52,698 nucleotides of DNA from an uncultured Croceicoccus sp. (GTDB lineage: Bacteria > Pseudomonadota > Alphaproteobacteria > Sphingomonadales > Sphingomonadaceae), in the NCBI RefSeq assembly GCF_947496385.1, contig NZ_CANMCP010000013.1:1-52698 (forward strand), in the 5' to 3' direction. Every line of letters starts with the position of its first letter. Within the stretch, counting starts at the first letter, position 1. Shown here in pieces: positions 35,443 to 44,361 of the stretch. A program made the translations under genes and the position numbers. Below the pieces are notes generated by a model that saw nothing but the letters and a program-made list of their open reading frames with translations, did not search any database and was not told the DNA's origin.

Positions 35443-36839
35443 TCTGTCTCTCCCTTCAACGGATCGGTCCAGTCCGTCCGGCCCTTCCCGGTTTGCTCTT
35501 TTGTTCGATTGTCCATCGGCCAGAACAGGACCGTGATCGCCTGGATCGCCAGCATCGTCGCGGCGACCCCGTAATAGGCAAAGCGGATGTTCGCGCGCGC
35601 CTCATCCGTGACGCTCGCCGGATCGTATGACGCGAAAGCCAGGACATAAGCGGCGAGCGCGCTGCCGATGGCCATGCCGATTTTCGTCGAAACGCTGATG
35701 CCGGAGGACAGCAGCCCTTCGTAGCGGACGCCGTGCTTGGACTGATGATAATCGACGGATTCAGCCGCCATCGTGAAGATCGCCGTGATCGTGATCGACG
35801 TCGTGATGGAGAACAGGAAATACGGCAGCAGGAGCGGCGGGACGCCCATTCCCGCGATCTGCCAGTCGGTCGCGCTGTCCACCGACGCCATCGCCGCGAA
35901 AAGCGCGAGCGAGACCCCGATGGCTCCGACGCAGCCAGCCTTGATGCCCGTGCGCGCGAGGATCGGCGGCGCTATGAATGCCGCGATAAGCAGGCCGCCC
36001 GACACCATCGGAAGCATGACCGGGATCAGCCAGGGCTTCCCGACGACATCCTTGGCAAAGAATATGGTCAGACCCAGCATCGCTCCGAACCTGATGAAGT
36101 ACAGCAGGCAGAAACAGAAGCAGACCAGCCACGCCCGGTTACGCACCATTTGCACGATGGCCGGCCATACCCGGAAATCGGACACCGACGCATTGTCCTC
36201 GAACCGTTCGCGGCAATTCAGGAACAGCATGGCCAGCGCGACGAGTGCGATCGCCCCGAACAGGATGGTCGTCCACGTGAAGCCCTGCTGAAGGTCATCG
36301 CCCCCAAAAAACGCGACGAGCGGCATTGTCGCGGCCGTGCCCAGAATGACCGAGATCGAAGTGCCGACGGAACGCGCACCACCAAGTTTCATCCGTTCCT
36401 TCGTGTCGAGGGTCATCATCGGCATTAGCGCGGTATACGGAATGGAACCCGCGCTCATCAGGATGCCGAGAAGCTTGAATGTCACGAATGCATAGGCGAG
36501 CTGCAACCCTTGCGAGACGTCCGGAACATGAAATACGGCAATGAAGATCGCCACGTAAGGTATTGCCGTAAAAAGGAAATAAGGCCTGGTGCGGCCCCAC
36601 CGGGTCCGGGTCTTGTCCACCCAGATCCCGAAGAGCGGATCGATGACCGCATCGAGCAATCGCGCGACGAGGAAGATCGTCCCAACGGCCTCCGCCGGCA
36701 GCCGCACGACGTCGGTATAGTAGAACAGCAGGAACGCGCCCGCCATGTTGTACGCGAGGCTGTATCCCAGGTCGCCCCCGCCATAGCTGAAGCGTTCTAG
36801 AAAGCTGAGCTTGCGGCGAGGGGCGGTCGCCTCAACCAT
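35439..36839 (-). CDS. GPH-family (MFS_2) glycoside:cation symporter
   Basis: A 466-residue carrier with about 12 helices. The N terminus, KLSFLERFSYGGGDLGYSLA, and loop motif GIWVDKTRTRWGRTRPYFLF, are typical of the glycoside-pentoside-hexuronide:cation symporter family (compare MelB and XynB-type transporters). The true start is ATG 36839 (MVEATAPRR); the preceding in-frame codons belong to the isomerase gene in another frame. It overlaps the isomerase by 8 bp and ThuA by 4 bp. It should bring imported glycosides or xylosides across the inner membrane after TonB receptor uptake. Confidence 0.87.
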   Translation of the reverse strand: MVEATAPRRKLSFLERFSYGGGDLGYSLAYNMAGAFLLFYYTDVVRLPAEAVGTIFLVARLLDAVIDPLFGIWVDKTRTRWGRTRPYFLFTAIPYVAIFIAVFHVPDVSQGLQLAYAFVTFKLLGILMSAGSIPYTALMPMMTLDTKERMKLGGARSVGTSISVILGTAATMPLVAFFGGDDLQQGFTWTTILFGAIALVALAMLFLNCRERFEDNASVSDFRVWPAIVQMVRNRAWLVCFCFCLLYFIRFGAMLGLTIFFAKDVVGKPWLIPVMLPMVSGGLLIAAFIAPPILARTGIKAGCVGAIGVSLALFAAMASVDSATDWQIAGMGVPPLLLPYFLFSITTSITITAIFTMAAESVDYHQSKHGVRYEGLLSSGISVSTKIGMAIGSALAAYVLAFASYDPASVTDEARANIRFAYYGVAATMLAIQAITVLFWPMDNRTKEQTGKGRTDWTDPLKGETE

Positions 36840-37599
36840 ACATGGCCTCTCTCGCGGCGGCGATGGATTGGTCCATCGGCATGGTCGGCATGTATTCCAG
36901 GCCGAGCGGACCGCGATAGCCCAACTCCTCAAGGTCGGCGACAATCTGCTTCCAGTCGAGATCGCCTGTGCCGGGCTCGTTGCGTCCGGGGGTTCCGGCC
37001 ACCTGCACATGCGCCACGAGGTGCATCCGTCCGGCCAGAACCTCCTTCGGGTCCTCACCCATCACGGCGCTGTGATGAACGTCGTAAATCAGCCTGAGAT
37101 TGGGGCTGTCGACCGCCTCGATAATATCCAGCGCGAGTGGCGTGCTGACGAGGTACATCTGGGCGAAGAGCTGTGTATTCAATGGCTCCAGCACCAGCGT
37201 CACGCCGGCATCCTCCGCCATCTTTGCGGCCCGCTTCAGAACCGAGACGGCATTGGCGAAATGGTCTTCTTCCGAAACGCCCTCGACGCGAAAACCCGAT
37301 GCGATGATCAGCGGCGGCGAGCCGACCTTGCGCGCTTCGGCAATGGTGTCGCTCACAGCCTGCAGCATTTCCTCGTGTTCGGCAGGATCGACGATCGACC
37401 GGCGCGGATCGACGCAGAACCCGGTCAGGGTGACGCCCGTCTCGTTGAGCGCATCGGCGACACCGGCCATGTCCTTGTCCCGCCAGAGGTGGAATTCGGC
37501 GTGATGCAACCCTGCATCCTTCACCGCGCGAATACGGTCGGGAAGACCGGAGCCGGCTTCGGTAAATTGCCATTCAATACATGCAGATAGGTTGGACAT
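36832..37599 (-). CDS. Hydroxypyruvate-isomerase-like TIM-barrel protein
   Basis: A 255-residue protein of the sugar phosphate isomerase/epimerase superfamily, closest in layout to hydroxypyruvate isomerase. Visible blocks are DAGLHHAEFHLWRDKD, TGVTLTGFCVDPRR, AGVTLVLEPLNTQ (metal-binding Glu), LRLIYDVHHSAVMGED (Asp, His), MHLVAHVQVAGTPGRNEPG (His, Gln) and GPLGLEYMPT (second Glu). The metal ligands are intact. The gene begins one base after the sulfatase stop (TGA-A-ATG) and overlaps the transporter, in a tightly coupled operon. The substrate may be a keto-sugar rather than hydroxypyruvate. Confidence 0.8.
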   Translation of the reverse strand: MSNLSACIEWQFTEAGSGLPDRIRAVKDAGLHHAEFHLWRDKDMAGVADALNETGVTLTGFCVDPRRSIVDPAEHEEMLQAVSDTIAEARKVGSPPLIIASGFRVEGVSEEDHFANAVSVLKRAAKMAEDAGVTLVLEPLNTQLFAQMYLVSTPLALDIIEAVDSPNLRLIYDVHHSAVMGEDPKEVLAGRMHLVAHVQVAGTPGRNEPGTGDLDWKQIVADLEELGYRGPLGLEYMPTMPMDQSIAAAREAMYG

Positions 37600-37600
37600 T

Positions 37601-38983
37601 TCATTCTACTCCGAAATGGTCGGCCACTTCGCCGCCGCGAAATCCATGGGTGAACGTGTCGTCTCGGTAAGGGAGCATGCCCGCATTCCAGCGCTCCCAC
37701 CGGGTGCGCAGGTCATTGAAGCGATCGGGCATGCGCGCCTTCAGATTTGCGCGCTCCATCGGGTCGGCGACGATATCGAACAGGAATTCGTTGCCCGCGA
37801 TCGAAAGATACTTGTGCCGCCCGAGGCGCACCGCCTTCTGGTCGAGGTGATTGTAGCGCCAGAACATCGGCCGCTCGTCGAACCCGCCGACCCTGAGATC
37901 CCGGCCGTCGGGCAAGCGATCCTGCGGGAAGCAGGCGCCGCCGGCCGCGGCGAGCATGGCCGACAGGTCCATGGTCATGTGCGGCGTATCCACCACCCGG
38001 CCGCCTCCAAAGACACCCGGCCAGTGAATGATCGTCGGCACGCGGATGCCGCCCTCGAGCAGCTCCGTCTTGCGCCCGGTAAACGGCCAGACATCGGAAA
38101 AGCGCTCTCCGCCATTGTCGCTGGAAAACACGATGATGGTTTCCCGATCCGTGGGGAGCGCGCCGACAGCCTCGACGACTGCGCCGACCTGTTCGTCCAT
38201 GCGCCTGACCATCTCGGCATATGTCGCCATGTTGCCGCCGTCGAAATGGGCGAGCTTGCGGTAGCTTGGATCGGTCGTCAGCCGTTCGGCCTCCACCCTG
38301 TCGTCAGGCGTTTCCCAGGGCCAGTGCGGCGCCGAAAAATGCAGGCTCAGGAAGAACGGCGCGTCGCTGCTGCGCTGTGCATCCACGAATTGCGTGGCGC
38401 GCTGCCCCAGCAGACGCGTGAGATAGCCGTCCTCAGTGATTTCGTGGCCGTTCTCCCACAGCCCTTCGCCGCGCGCATCCTCGTGGCGCAGATAGTCAAT
38501 ACCGCCGCCGCGATAGCCCCAGAAATAATCGTATCCGCTTTTCAACGGGCCATAGTTCGGCAAATTGCCGAGATGCCACTTGCCGATCAGCGCCGTGCGG
38601 TAGCCCGCCTTCCGCAACAGGCCCGGCAGCGTGGGTTCATCCGGCGGCAGACCGGTGTCGCGCGGTCCGATCGGCTCTTCGAGGCCAGCATCCAGCCGAT
38701 ACTGATACCGCGCCGTCATCAGACCAAGCCGCGTGGCCGAACAGACAGGCGAGTTCGCATAGGAATGCGTGAACCGCACGCCCGCGGCGGCAAGCCGGTC
38801 GCAAAATGGCGTCACGTAATCCCGGCGACCGAAGCATGAGAGATCAGCATACCCCAGATCGTCTGCGAGGATGAAAACGATATTGGGTTGGCGTTTGTCC
38901 CCGCCCACCTCTCTTGCCGAAGCGATTCCCGGCAACAGGGACAGCGCCCCTGCTGCGAGCACCTGCCTTCGCGCGACGTTCAT
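37601..38983 (-). CDS. Exported type I sulfatase
   Basis: A 460-residue arylsulfatase-superfamily enzyme. The signal region is RRQVLAAGALSLLPGIASA. The metal-binding start NIVFILADDLGYADLSC (Asp41, Asp42) and the formylglycine site SPVCSATRLGLMTAR (Cys81, C-x-A-x-R type) are intact. GKWHLG, HFSAPHWPW and FSSDNGGER supply the other active-site residues. Maturation needs a formylglycine-generating enzyme, which is not in the window. The ATG 38983 starts a good signal sequence; longer frames run into the dead TonB receptor. It leads the operon that also makes the isomerase, the GPH carrier and ThuA, so sulfated glycosides are a possible substrate. Confidence 0.87.
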   Translation of the reverse strand: MNVARRQVLAAGALSLLPGIASAREVGGDKRQPNIVFILADDLGYADLSCFGRRDYVTPFCDRLAAAGVRFTHSYANSPVCSATRLGLMTARYQYRLDAGLEEPIGPRDTGLPPDEPTLPGLLRKAGYRTALIGKWHLGNLPNYGPLKSGYDYFWGYRGGGIDYLRHEDARGEGLWENGHEITEDGYLTRLLGQRATQFVDAQRSSDAPFFLSLHFSAPHWPWETPDDRVEAERLTTDPSYRKLAHFDGGNMATYAEMVRRMDEQVGAVVEAVGALPTDRETIIVFSSDNGGERFSDVWPFTGRKTELLEGGIRVPTIIHWPGVFGGGRVVDTPHMTMDLSAMLAAAGGACFPQDRLPDGRDLRVGGFDERPMFWRYNHLDQKAVRLGRHKYLSIAGNEFLFDIVADPMERANLKARMPDRFNDLRTRWERWNAGMLPYRDDTFTHGFRGGEVADHFGVE

Positions 38984-39020
38984 CGCAGGGCGGGCTCCCC
39001 GCCGGAAGGAGCGCGCCGCC

Positions 39021-41010
39021 CTATGCATCGCAATTCGTAGCCGACGCGCACGCCATGAGCGCGCGGGGGCGCCGGGGCGCGAAATTGAACCTACCGTCCG
39101 GCCGGGCCGCAACGAAACTGGCGTAGGCGGACGGTTGCGAAGCCCCTCGGTTCCGAGCGAGACCCCGCATGCTACGGTTTTCGAAGGCTGGCTCGTATTT
39201 GAGACCAAGCTCGGTCCGAGAAAAAGAGCCCTGGCTGCTCGACTGTTGATTGAAGATGTCGAGGAAATAGGAGCTCTTGATCCGCGAACGGATGCCGGCC
39301 GAAATGACCCCGCTGTTGCCGATGTCGGATTTTGGGTCGGAACCGGCGGCAATGGTGAGCCGGACAGAGCGCGGAAGCGTGTTTCGAGAAAGATCGGGCT
39401 GAACCACCGCCGGTACCGGGTCCCGATCCGCCAGACCATTATCGCCCGGAGTGACCTCGAACGTACCCTCGACCTCAAGACCGTAGATCGTCGCGTCACC
39501 GGCGTTGAAAATCTGCTGCCCGATAGCCGGGTTCGGCAGAAGGGCCGCCTGCAGGTCGGTGTAGTCATGGTGAAACCAGCGAAAATTCCCGATAGGCTGA
39601 CCACGATCGACAACCGTCGATTTTGCACCCGCTTCATAAGCCGGTTTGGTCGCCGGTTCGTACGGCCCAACGCTGCCGAAACCTCCGGATTTGTAGCCGA
39701 TCGATACCTTGCCGGAGACGAGGGCATCGGCATTGGGTGTGTAATTCATGCCGGCCAGCCAGGGCAGCTGTTCGTTGTCATGTTCCAGATTGACAATCGG
39801 CGACGGGGACGTCGTTGGCGCGACGGGACCGGCAATGAAACGCAATCCGTAGTTTCCAAAAATCCCTTCCCGACGCTCGATCGCGGAGCGGAGACCGCCC
39901 ATGAGCGTCAGCTGATCACTTTGGATACATTCCGCCCGGCGAAAACCGGCGAAGCTGAGCGATTTGGTGGCAGGGGCGAATGCATTGATGAGGCTGGCGT
40001 TGGGCGCGATGAACGGGATGAGACTGCGAAGATTGTCGCCTTTCTCCTGATAGAAGAAGACGCCCGCCTGATAAGTGAATGCACTGTTGACGCCCCCGAT
40101 CCGCAGTTCATGGCCCATCGTGTCGACCGTGTTGTCGAATTCGCGGGAAGCGTCGTCCGATAGCGCGAGATCGGTATCCTGATCCGTGAAGCGATAACCG
40201 CCGAGATCAGTGACTGTCGCTCCACTCCCATCGCATTCGATCTCCCCACGGACCGCATAGCTATCCCGCAGCTTCGGCGTCGGCGGAGTCTGCGGAAGTG
40301 GAATGCACTGGCAGTCCGGGATCAGCGGTGCAGCGTCCACGAAGCCGTTTTTTGTACAATCCGGCCCGGGTTCGCGGCCGGCAACATTGAAGCTGTGCGA
40401 AGCGAAAGCGGGGACGTAGCTCTCGTCGTGCCCATACTCGCGTGAAAGATCGAACGAAAGACCATCGGGCAGCAGCAGCGCAATGGTCGCCCTCACCCCC
40501 CGATTGTCGACGGTCCCACTATGAACCACGTCCGCCCCCTGCAGCGGCGCGGTTGGGTCGGAGGAAAAACCCGTCGCGCGTGTTGTACACCCCCGCGAGG
40601 CGCAACCCGCCAACCCTGCCAAAAGAAATATCGATGCTGGCTTCCAGGTTGCGGGAATGCCAAATGCAGTAGGTCGCGCTGATGGCCCCGCCGAAAGTCG
40701 TACCCGGCTTGCGCACGGCAACCCGGGAATGACTACCGTCTTGCGTGGTCGAAACGGGGGCGACACGGGTAAAATTGCGAAAGGCGGTGATGCCGGCATC
40801 TTCGACGGCTTGGGCACCCACCACATTGATCGCGATCGGCACGTGCTGCACGTTCTCGGCATGATCTCGCGCCGTAATAACGATGGCATTCGTGGGTTCG
40901 GGATCGACCGGCGCGGGCTCGCGCCGCGCAATCTGCGCATGGGCCGGCATGCAAAGCACGGCCAGCGCACTTGCGAAAAAAAGAACGGTTTTGTGATTCT
41001 GAAACTTCAT
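39021..41010 (-). pseudogene. Decayed TonB-dependent receptor (copy of 8680-11004)
   Basis: The N terminus reads correctly in one frame: a signal peptide ending MPAHAQ, then NAIVITARDHAENVQHVPIA and VEDAGITAFRNFTRVAP. The plug core that follows in the intact copy (RGVGTN through GRNATGGAINFITR, about 90 residues) is deleted. The frame then changes, and the barrel continues openly with NGFVDAAPLIPDCQCIP, GGYRFTDQDTDLAL and KSSYFLDIFNQQSSSQGSF. The last residues are again frameshifted, so the essential C-terminal aromatic end is lost. It cannot make a working receptor. It is followed by the intact sulfatase operon, which may use the same promoter. Confidence 0.9.
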
Positions 41011-41050
41011 CAGGATCCTCCCCGTACCCCCGGTTTTTCCGGTAAGCATA

Positions 41051-41068
41051 ATAGAACTAAAGCTCTAG
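41051..41068. promoter_or_regulatory. Operator site 8, upstream of the dead TonB receptor
   Basis: ATAGAA-ctaaag-CTCTAG matches nine of 12 arm positions. It lies 41 bp before the receptor start codon and may still control the intact sulfatase-to-ThuA operon downstream. Confidence 0.5.
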
Positions 41069-41084
41069 TTATAGTTGAGTGATT

Positions 41085-41640
41085 GTCAATGCCTGTCGCC
41101 GGACCGACGTAATCAATTGCGAATTGGCCAGCCATCGCGCCAGGCTGGCCGGCAGCAGGATCGGCCAGAACAGAGCCATAGGAAGCAAAATACGTCGGCT
41201 CGGAGGAATTGATCGCGAACCCCAAAGGTGCATTCCATCCATGTACGGCGCGCAAAGTCGCGACTGTCATCGCGCCGCTATCCTCGAAAATCAGGAAAGC
41301 TGCGGGACAGCCATCGAATGGGAGCCGCCCGTTCTCCCCGCAAATCTTTCGTCGCGTCGATCTTGTTCTTGATGAGGCCGGAGGCGCCGCCGTGATGGCT
41401 TGGTTACGCGGTCAGGATGCCATCGGCTTGGGGGACTGCCTCGACGAAGGCCAGTTCATCGTTGATCCGGTTTCGGGGCCAAGGCTTGTGATGGAGTTGC
41501 GGACATAAATGCTCACCGCCAAAGAGGCGGGTGCGCGCCATGCGATGTACATAGGTCCACGACCGACCTCATCAGCAGTTCGATAGACGAACCGGGCCGC
41601 TGTTTTCCGCCTATTGCGACAATACATGATCGTTGGCTTA
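41085..41640 (-). pseudogene. Decayed NADPH:FMN reductase (copy of 11084-11662)
   Basis: Minus-strand blocks in several frames match the intact reductase: IVAIGGKQRPGSSIELLMRS (intact IVGIGGTQRPRSSTELLVSS), DLCTSHGAH (DICASHGAH), and GAMTVATLRAVHGWNAPLGF then AINSSE near the C terminus (GGVTLAALRGIIHAMRGWPT, AINSIE). The flavin motif SPSYHGGVSG and its surroundings are frameshifted and shortened. Not functional. Confidence 0.87.
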
Positions 41641-41660
41641 TCATCGAAGCTCAGCGCATG

Positions 41661-42200
41661 TCACGTTTCGCAAACAGGACCGATCGTATGACCCCTTGCG
41701 CGCAGATTCTCCTCCATCGGCCGTCCGGTGAGAGTGCCACAGAGGATCTTCCCACTTCCGCGGTTTTCGCAAGACTTCGCCTGCTCCACCACCGGTTCCG
41801 GCGAACCGTACAGGCACCATGTGCAGATCCACTTTTCCGTAAGAGCATCGGAAGTATGCTCCGTTCGCCTGCTGACCTCTTCGCCTTTCGCCCGGGAGGT
41901 CGAATCCTGCAAGGCGCGCAGGATGACCTCAAGTGCCGCACAAATCTGCTCGCCGGTCTGCTCGCTATCTATGCAACGGCAGGTGTCGGTAGTCGAGAAA
42001 GACGCCCGGTCCATCATTGCAGCAAATATGGAGCTCCGGCTACCGACCGGCCTATCACCTTTGACGTGATAGCCGGGCATCAAGATCGGCTCGAACACGC
42101 AATCATGCGCCTTTTTGCGTGCTATTCGACACTTTTCGATCAGTTGCCAATCATCCTCCCGCTGAATTGCGCGTGCCTTCGAGAAAACGGCACACTGCAT
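41661..42200 (-). pseudogene. Internally deleted LLM monooxygenase (copy of 11662-12759)
   Basis: A 179-codon frame is still open, but the middle of the protein is gone. The start MQCAVFSKARAIQREDDWQL aligns with MRFSVFLNARAMRPEDDRKL. The end, with DALTEKWICTWCLYGSPEPV then ENRGSGKILCGTLTG, aligns with the intact C terminus. About 180 residues of the TIM barrel between the two are deleted in frame. The DHHF loop has become GYHVK. No catalytic product is expected, although the frame and the 48-bp spacing to the operator are kept. Confidence 0.88.
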
Positions 42201-42247
42201 CTTCCCGCACCTTGCGCGATTAAATTATAATTTCGGCTCGATACAAA

Positions 42248-42266
42248 TTGGAATTGACGTTTCTAT
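42248..42266. promoter_or_regulatory. Operator site 9, between the LLM relic and the TetR gene
   Basis: TTGGAA and TTCTAT arms match 10 of 12 positions but are separated by seven instead of six bases. It lies 48 bp upstream of the LLM relic and 8 bp before the TetR start codon, so it is placed for autoregulation of the repressor. A weaker half-like TTATAA occurs at 42225-42230. Confidence 0.55.
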
Positions 42267-42273
42267 TCGCTTA

Positions 42274-42969
42274 ATGCTTTCGGAAAAGATGCCAAGCGAA
42301 ACAAACAGTGCTTTTCCTGCGGTTGAAAAACTTCTCGAGGAGGCCATCCGCCGAAAGCCGCGACAGGGGCGCTCACTTGCGTCTTTCGAACGCATGCTGG
42401 AAGCGACTCGAGAACTGATGCTCGAGCGCGGAAGCGAAGACTTCACGCTTCAGGATGTGAGCGATCGCGGAAACGTCTCGATCGGCTCGATCTATCTGCG
42501 GTTTGAAAGCAAGGACCACCTGCTCTACGCAGTCATCGGACAGGAACTTCAGACGGTCGTGGAAACCGAAGCGGCGATGGTGCAGTCGATCGCTGCGGAA
42601 AGTGGCAGTCTCAAGGAGTTTCTGACGAAATATCTGGAGGCCTATATTGCCTTCATGGCCGAGCATTCGGCGATCCTGCGGGCCATCATGCAGCGCGCGG
42701 CGATTGATCCGGTGGTATCCCCATGCGGGAAGGAAGCGTGTCATAAGGCGCTATCGGAAACGGCGGATGTCATTCTGTCCTATCGAAACGAAATCCAGGG
42801 CAACGACCCGCGCGAAAAAGCCGAAGCTGTCCTGCACATGGTCTTCGCATCGGTCGCCCGGCAATTTGGTCTGGGCGCCTCGATCGAAGCGGGTGATCCC
42901 AAGATCTGGAAGAAACTGCGCCCCCAGCTGTCCGACATGGCCTACGCCTACCTGACCTATAAGGATTGA
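42274..42969 (+). CDS. TetR-family transcriptional regulator, candidate master of the shared operator
   Basis: A 231-residue TetR protein. After a charged N-terminal extension (residues 1-33), helices 1-3 include FERMLEATRELMLERGSEDF and the HTH FTLQDVSDRGNVSIGSIYLR followed by FESKDHLLYAV (about residues 57-87). The C-terminal ligand-binding half is helical and ends with AYLTYKD. The start ATG 42274 has no good ribosome site; the message could be leaderless, or ATG 42289 could be used. It is the only TetR gene in the window and operator 9 abuts it, while operators of this class occur across the whole catabolic region. Binding to them is a prediction. Confidence 0.85.
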   Translation: MLSEKMPSETNSAFPAVEKLLEEAIRRKPRQGRSLASFERMLEATRELMLERGSEDFTLQDVSDRGNVSIGSIYLRFESKDHLLYAVIGQELQTVVETEAAMVQSIAAESGSLKEFLTKYLEAYIAFMAEHSAILRAIMQRAAIDPVVSPCGKEACHKALSETADVILSYRNEIQGNDPREKAEAVLHMVFASVARQFGLGASIEAGDPKIWKKLRPQLSDMAYAYLTYKD

Positions 42970-43418
42970 ACCGGTCCCGCGCCGGCGTCTCGAAAACCGG
43001 TTCAGGATCCCGGTCGGGTCCTTCACTCGCAAATTTTCGATCCCGGGGAAGAGGCTCGCCGAATTAGCGCACCGGCCAGGATGGTCGATGCGGCGTGAGG
43101 TACGAGATCGATACGCCACCGCCTGCGCAATCTGTGTATCGTCACTTTGCGGGGAAAAAGAAACGCTCAAAGCATAGCGCCACAGTTGCGAACCCCGACC
43201 GGCGGCGTCATGCCTATTCCATCGACCCTGGCGGCGTCAGCGGGCGAAAGGCAATCGACCAGGCCTTTCGCGCGCAAACGTAGCGCAACACGTCATAGTG
43301 TGCAGGCCAGGACAAGTTCTCGCCCGAGGCCACCGAGGGTTAGCCAGGCCCGAACGACGCTCGCGAGGTCCGGGTCCGACTTTGCCATTTGCAATGTTCG
43401 AACGATCCGGTTCGCTCC
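42970..43418. other. Intergenic region with a possible unidentified relic
   Basis: About 450 bp between the TetR stop and the next gene. The minus strand can be read as SDPDLASVVRAWLTLGGLGR followed by ELVLACTL, then a stop, and RLRAKGLVDCLSPADAARVD. This looks like eroded protein, but I cannot name a family. No strong hairpin or operator was seen. Confidence 0.35.
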
Positions 43419-44342
43419 CTAGTCGTAGATCGGCCGCAACTCATTGTCGAGGTAATGGCGGGTGAGCGCCATCGATGCCAGCAAGTCGGGCGATCCGTCG
43501 TACTCGATCGACATCCAGCCCTTGAACTCGTGCTTCTTCAGCAGGCGATACAGGCCCTTCAGGTCCAGATTTCCAAGGCCCGGCTCCCAGAACCAGCGCT
43601 TGCCGTCATCCGTGATTTCGGGGTCCTGCGCATAGCGTACGCTATCGGGCTGCCCCGCCGATGCAGTGTCCTTGAGGTGGAACGTGCTGATGCGGTCGTG
43701 ATAGTCGTCGTAGAACGTGCAAAGATCCTCGCCCATGATCGCGATCTGCGCCGTGTCGATGCAATAATGGACCAGCTTTGGATCGGTCGATTCAATCAGC
43801 TCCCGGTGGTTCGGCAGATTGATCGCGCAGAAGAATTCGTTGTGCAGGCCGATCTTGATCCCATGATCGGTCGCATATGCACCAATCTCGTTCATGACCT
43901 TGGCGCATTGCTGCACCTCCTCTCGCGAGAGAGGTCCAGTGCCGCAGTAATTCTGCGTCGGGCAGGTGTTCATGTACTGACCGCCGAACTTGGCGATCGT
44001 GTCCACGGCCTCGCGCCCGGAACGAATGGCCTCATCGTAATGCGCCGGATCGTGCGAGGCGTGCGCACCGTGAAACATGCCGATCACCTCGACCCCTCGC
44101 TCCTTCGTGAACGCGGCAAAATCTTCGGCCGATCCGAACAGCGGAACAAGATCCGCCAGGTCCCATGGCGCGATTTCGATCCCGTCGAAGCCCAACGCAG
44201 ACTGATATTTCAGGATCGTGTCCCAATCCGAATAATAGGCCGTATTGGTCTTGTCTTCATAATAGAACTCACGGAAATTATTGATCTGCTTGTAGGGGAT
44301 CGTCTTCCAGTGGCTCATATTTGCGTAGCGGATATTGGGCAT
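43419..44342 (-). CDS. Sugar phosphate isomerase/epimerase family protein (307 aa)
   Basis: A TIM-barrel protein with GFDGIEIAPWDLADLVPLF near the N terminus, IKIGLHNEFFCAINLPNH (metal Glu), KLVHYCIDTAQIAIMGED (Asp and His-like ligand position), RISTFHLKDTASAG (His) and FKGWMSIEYDGSPD (Glu) near the end; the metal site looks complete. The WFWEPGLGNLDLKGLYRLL block and the size are similar to isomerase-like subunits of deglycosylating complexes that act on 3-keto glycosides. It is the second gene of a two-gene operon, 20 bp after the other isomerase. Function beyond the superfamily is inferred. Confidence 0.8.
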   Translation of the reverse strand: MPNIRYANMSHWKTIPYKQINNFREFYYEDKTNTAYYSDWDTILKYQSALGFDGIEIAPWDLADLVPLFGSAEDFAAFTKERGVEVIGMFHGAHASHDPAHYDEAIRSGREAVDTIAKFGGQYMNTCPTQNYCGTGPLSREEVQQCAKVMNEIGAYATDHGIKIGLHNEFFCAINLPNHRELIESTDPKLVHYCIDTAQIAIMGEDLCTFYDDYHDRISTFHLKDTASAGQPDSVRYAQDPEITDDGKRWFWEPGLGNLDLKGLYRLLKKHEFKGWMSIEYDGSPDLLASMALTRHYLDNELRPIYD

Positions 44343-44361
44343 CGCGGAATCTCCGTCCGTC

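Noticed and set aside
44252-44262. ATAGAA-like operator half inside the 307-residue isomerase gene
   Set aside because: No matching right arm at six or seven bases, and it lies within coding sequence.
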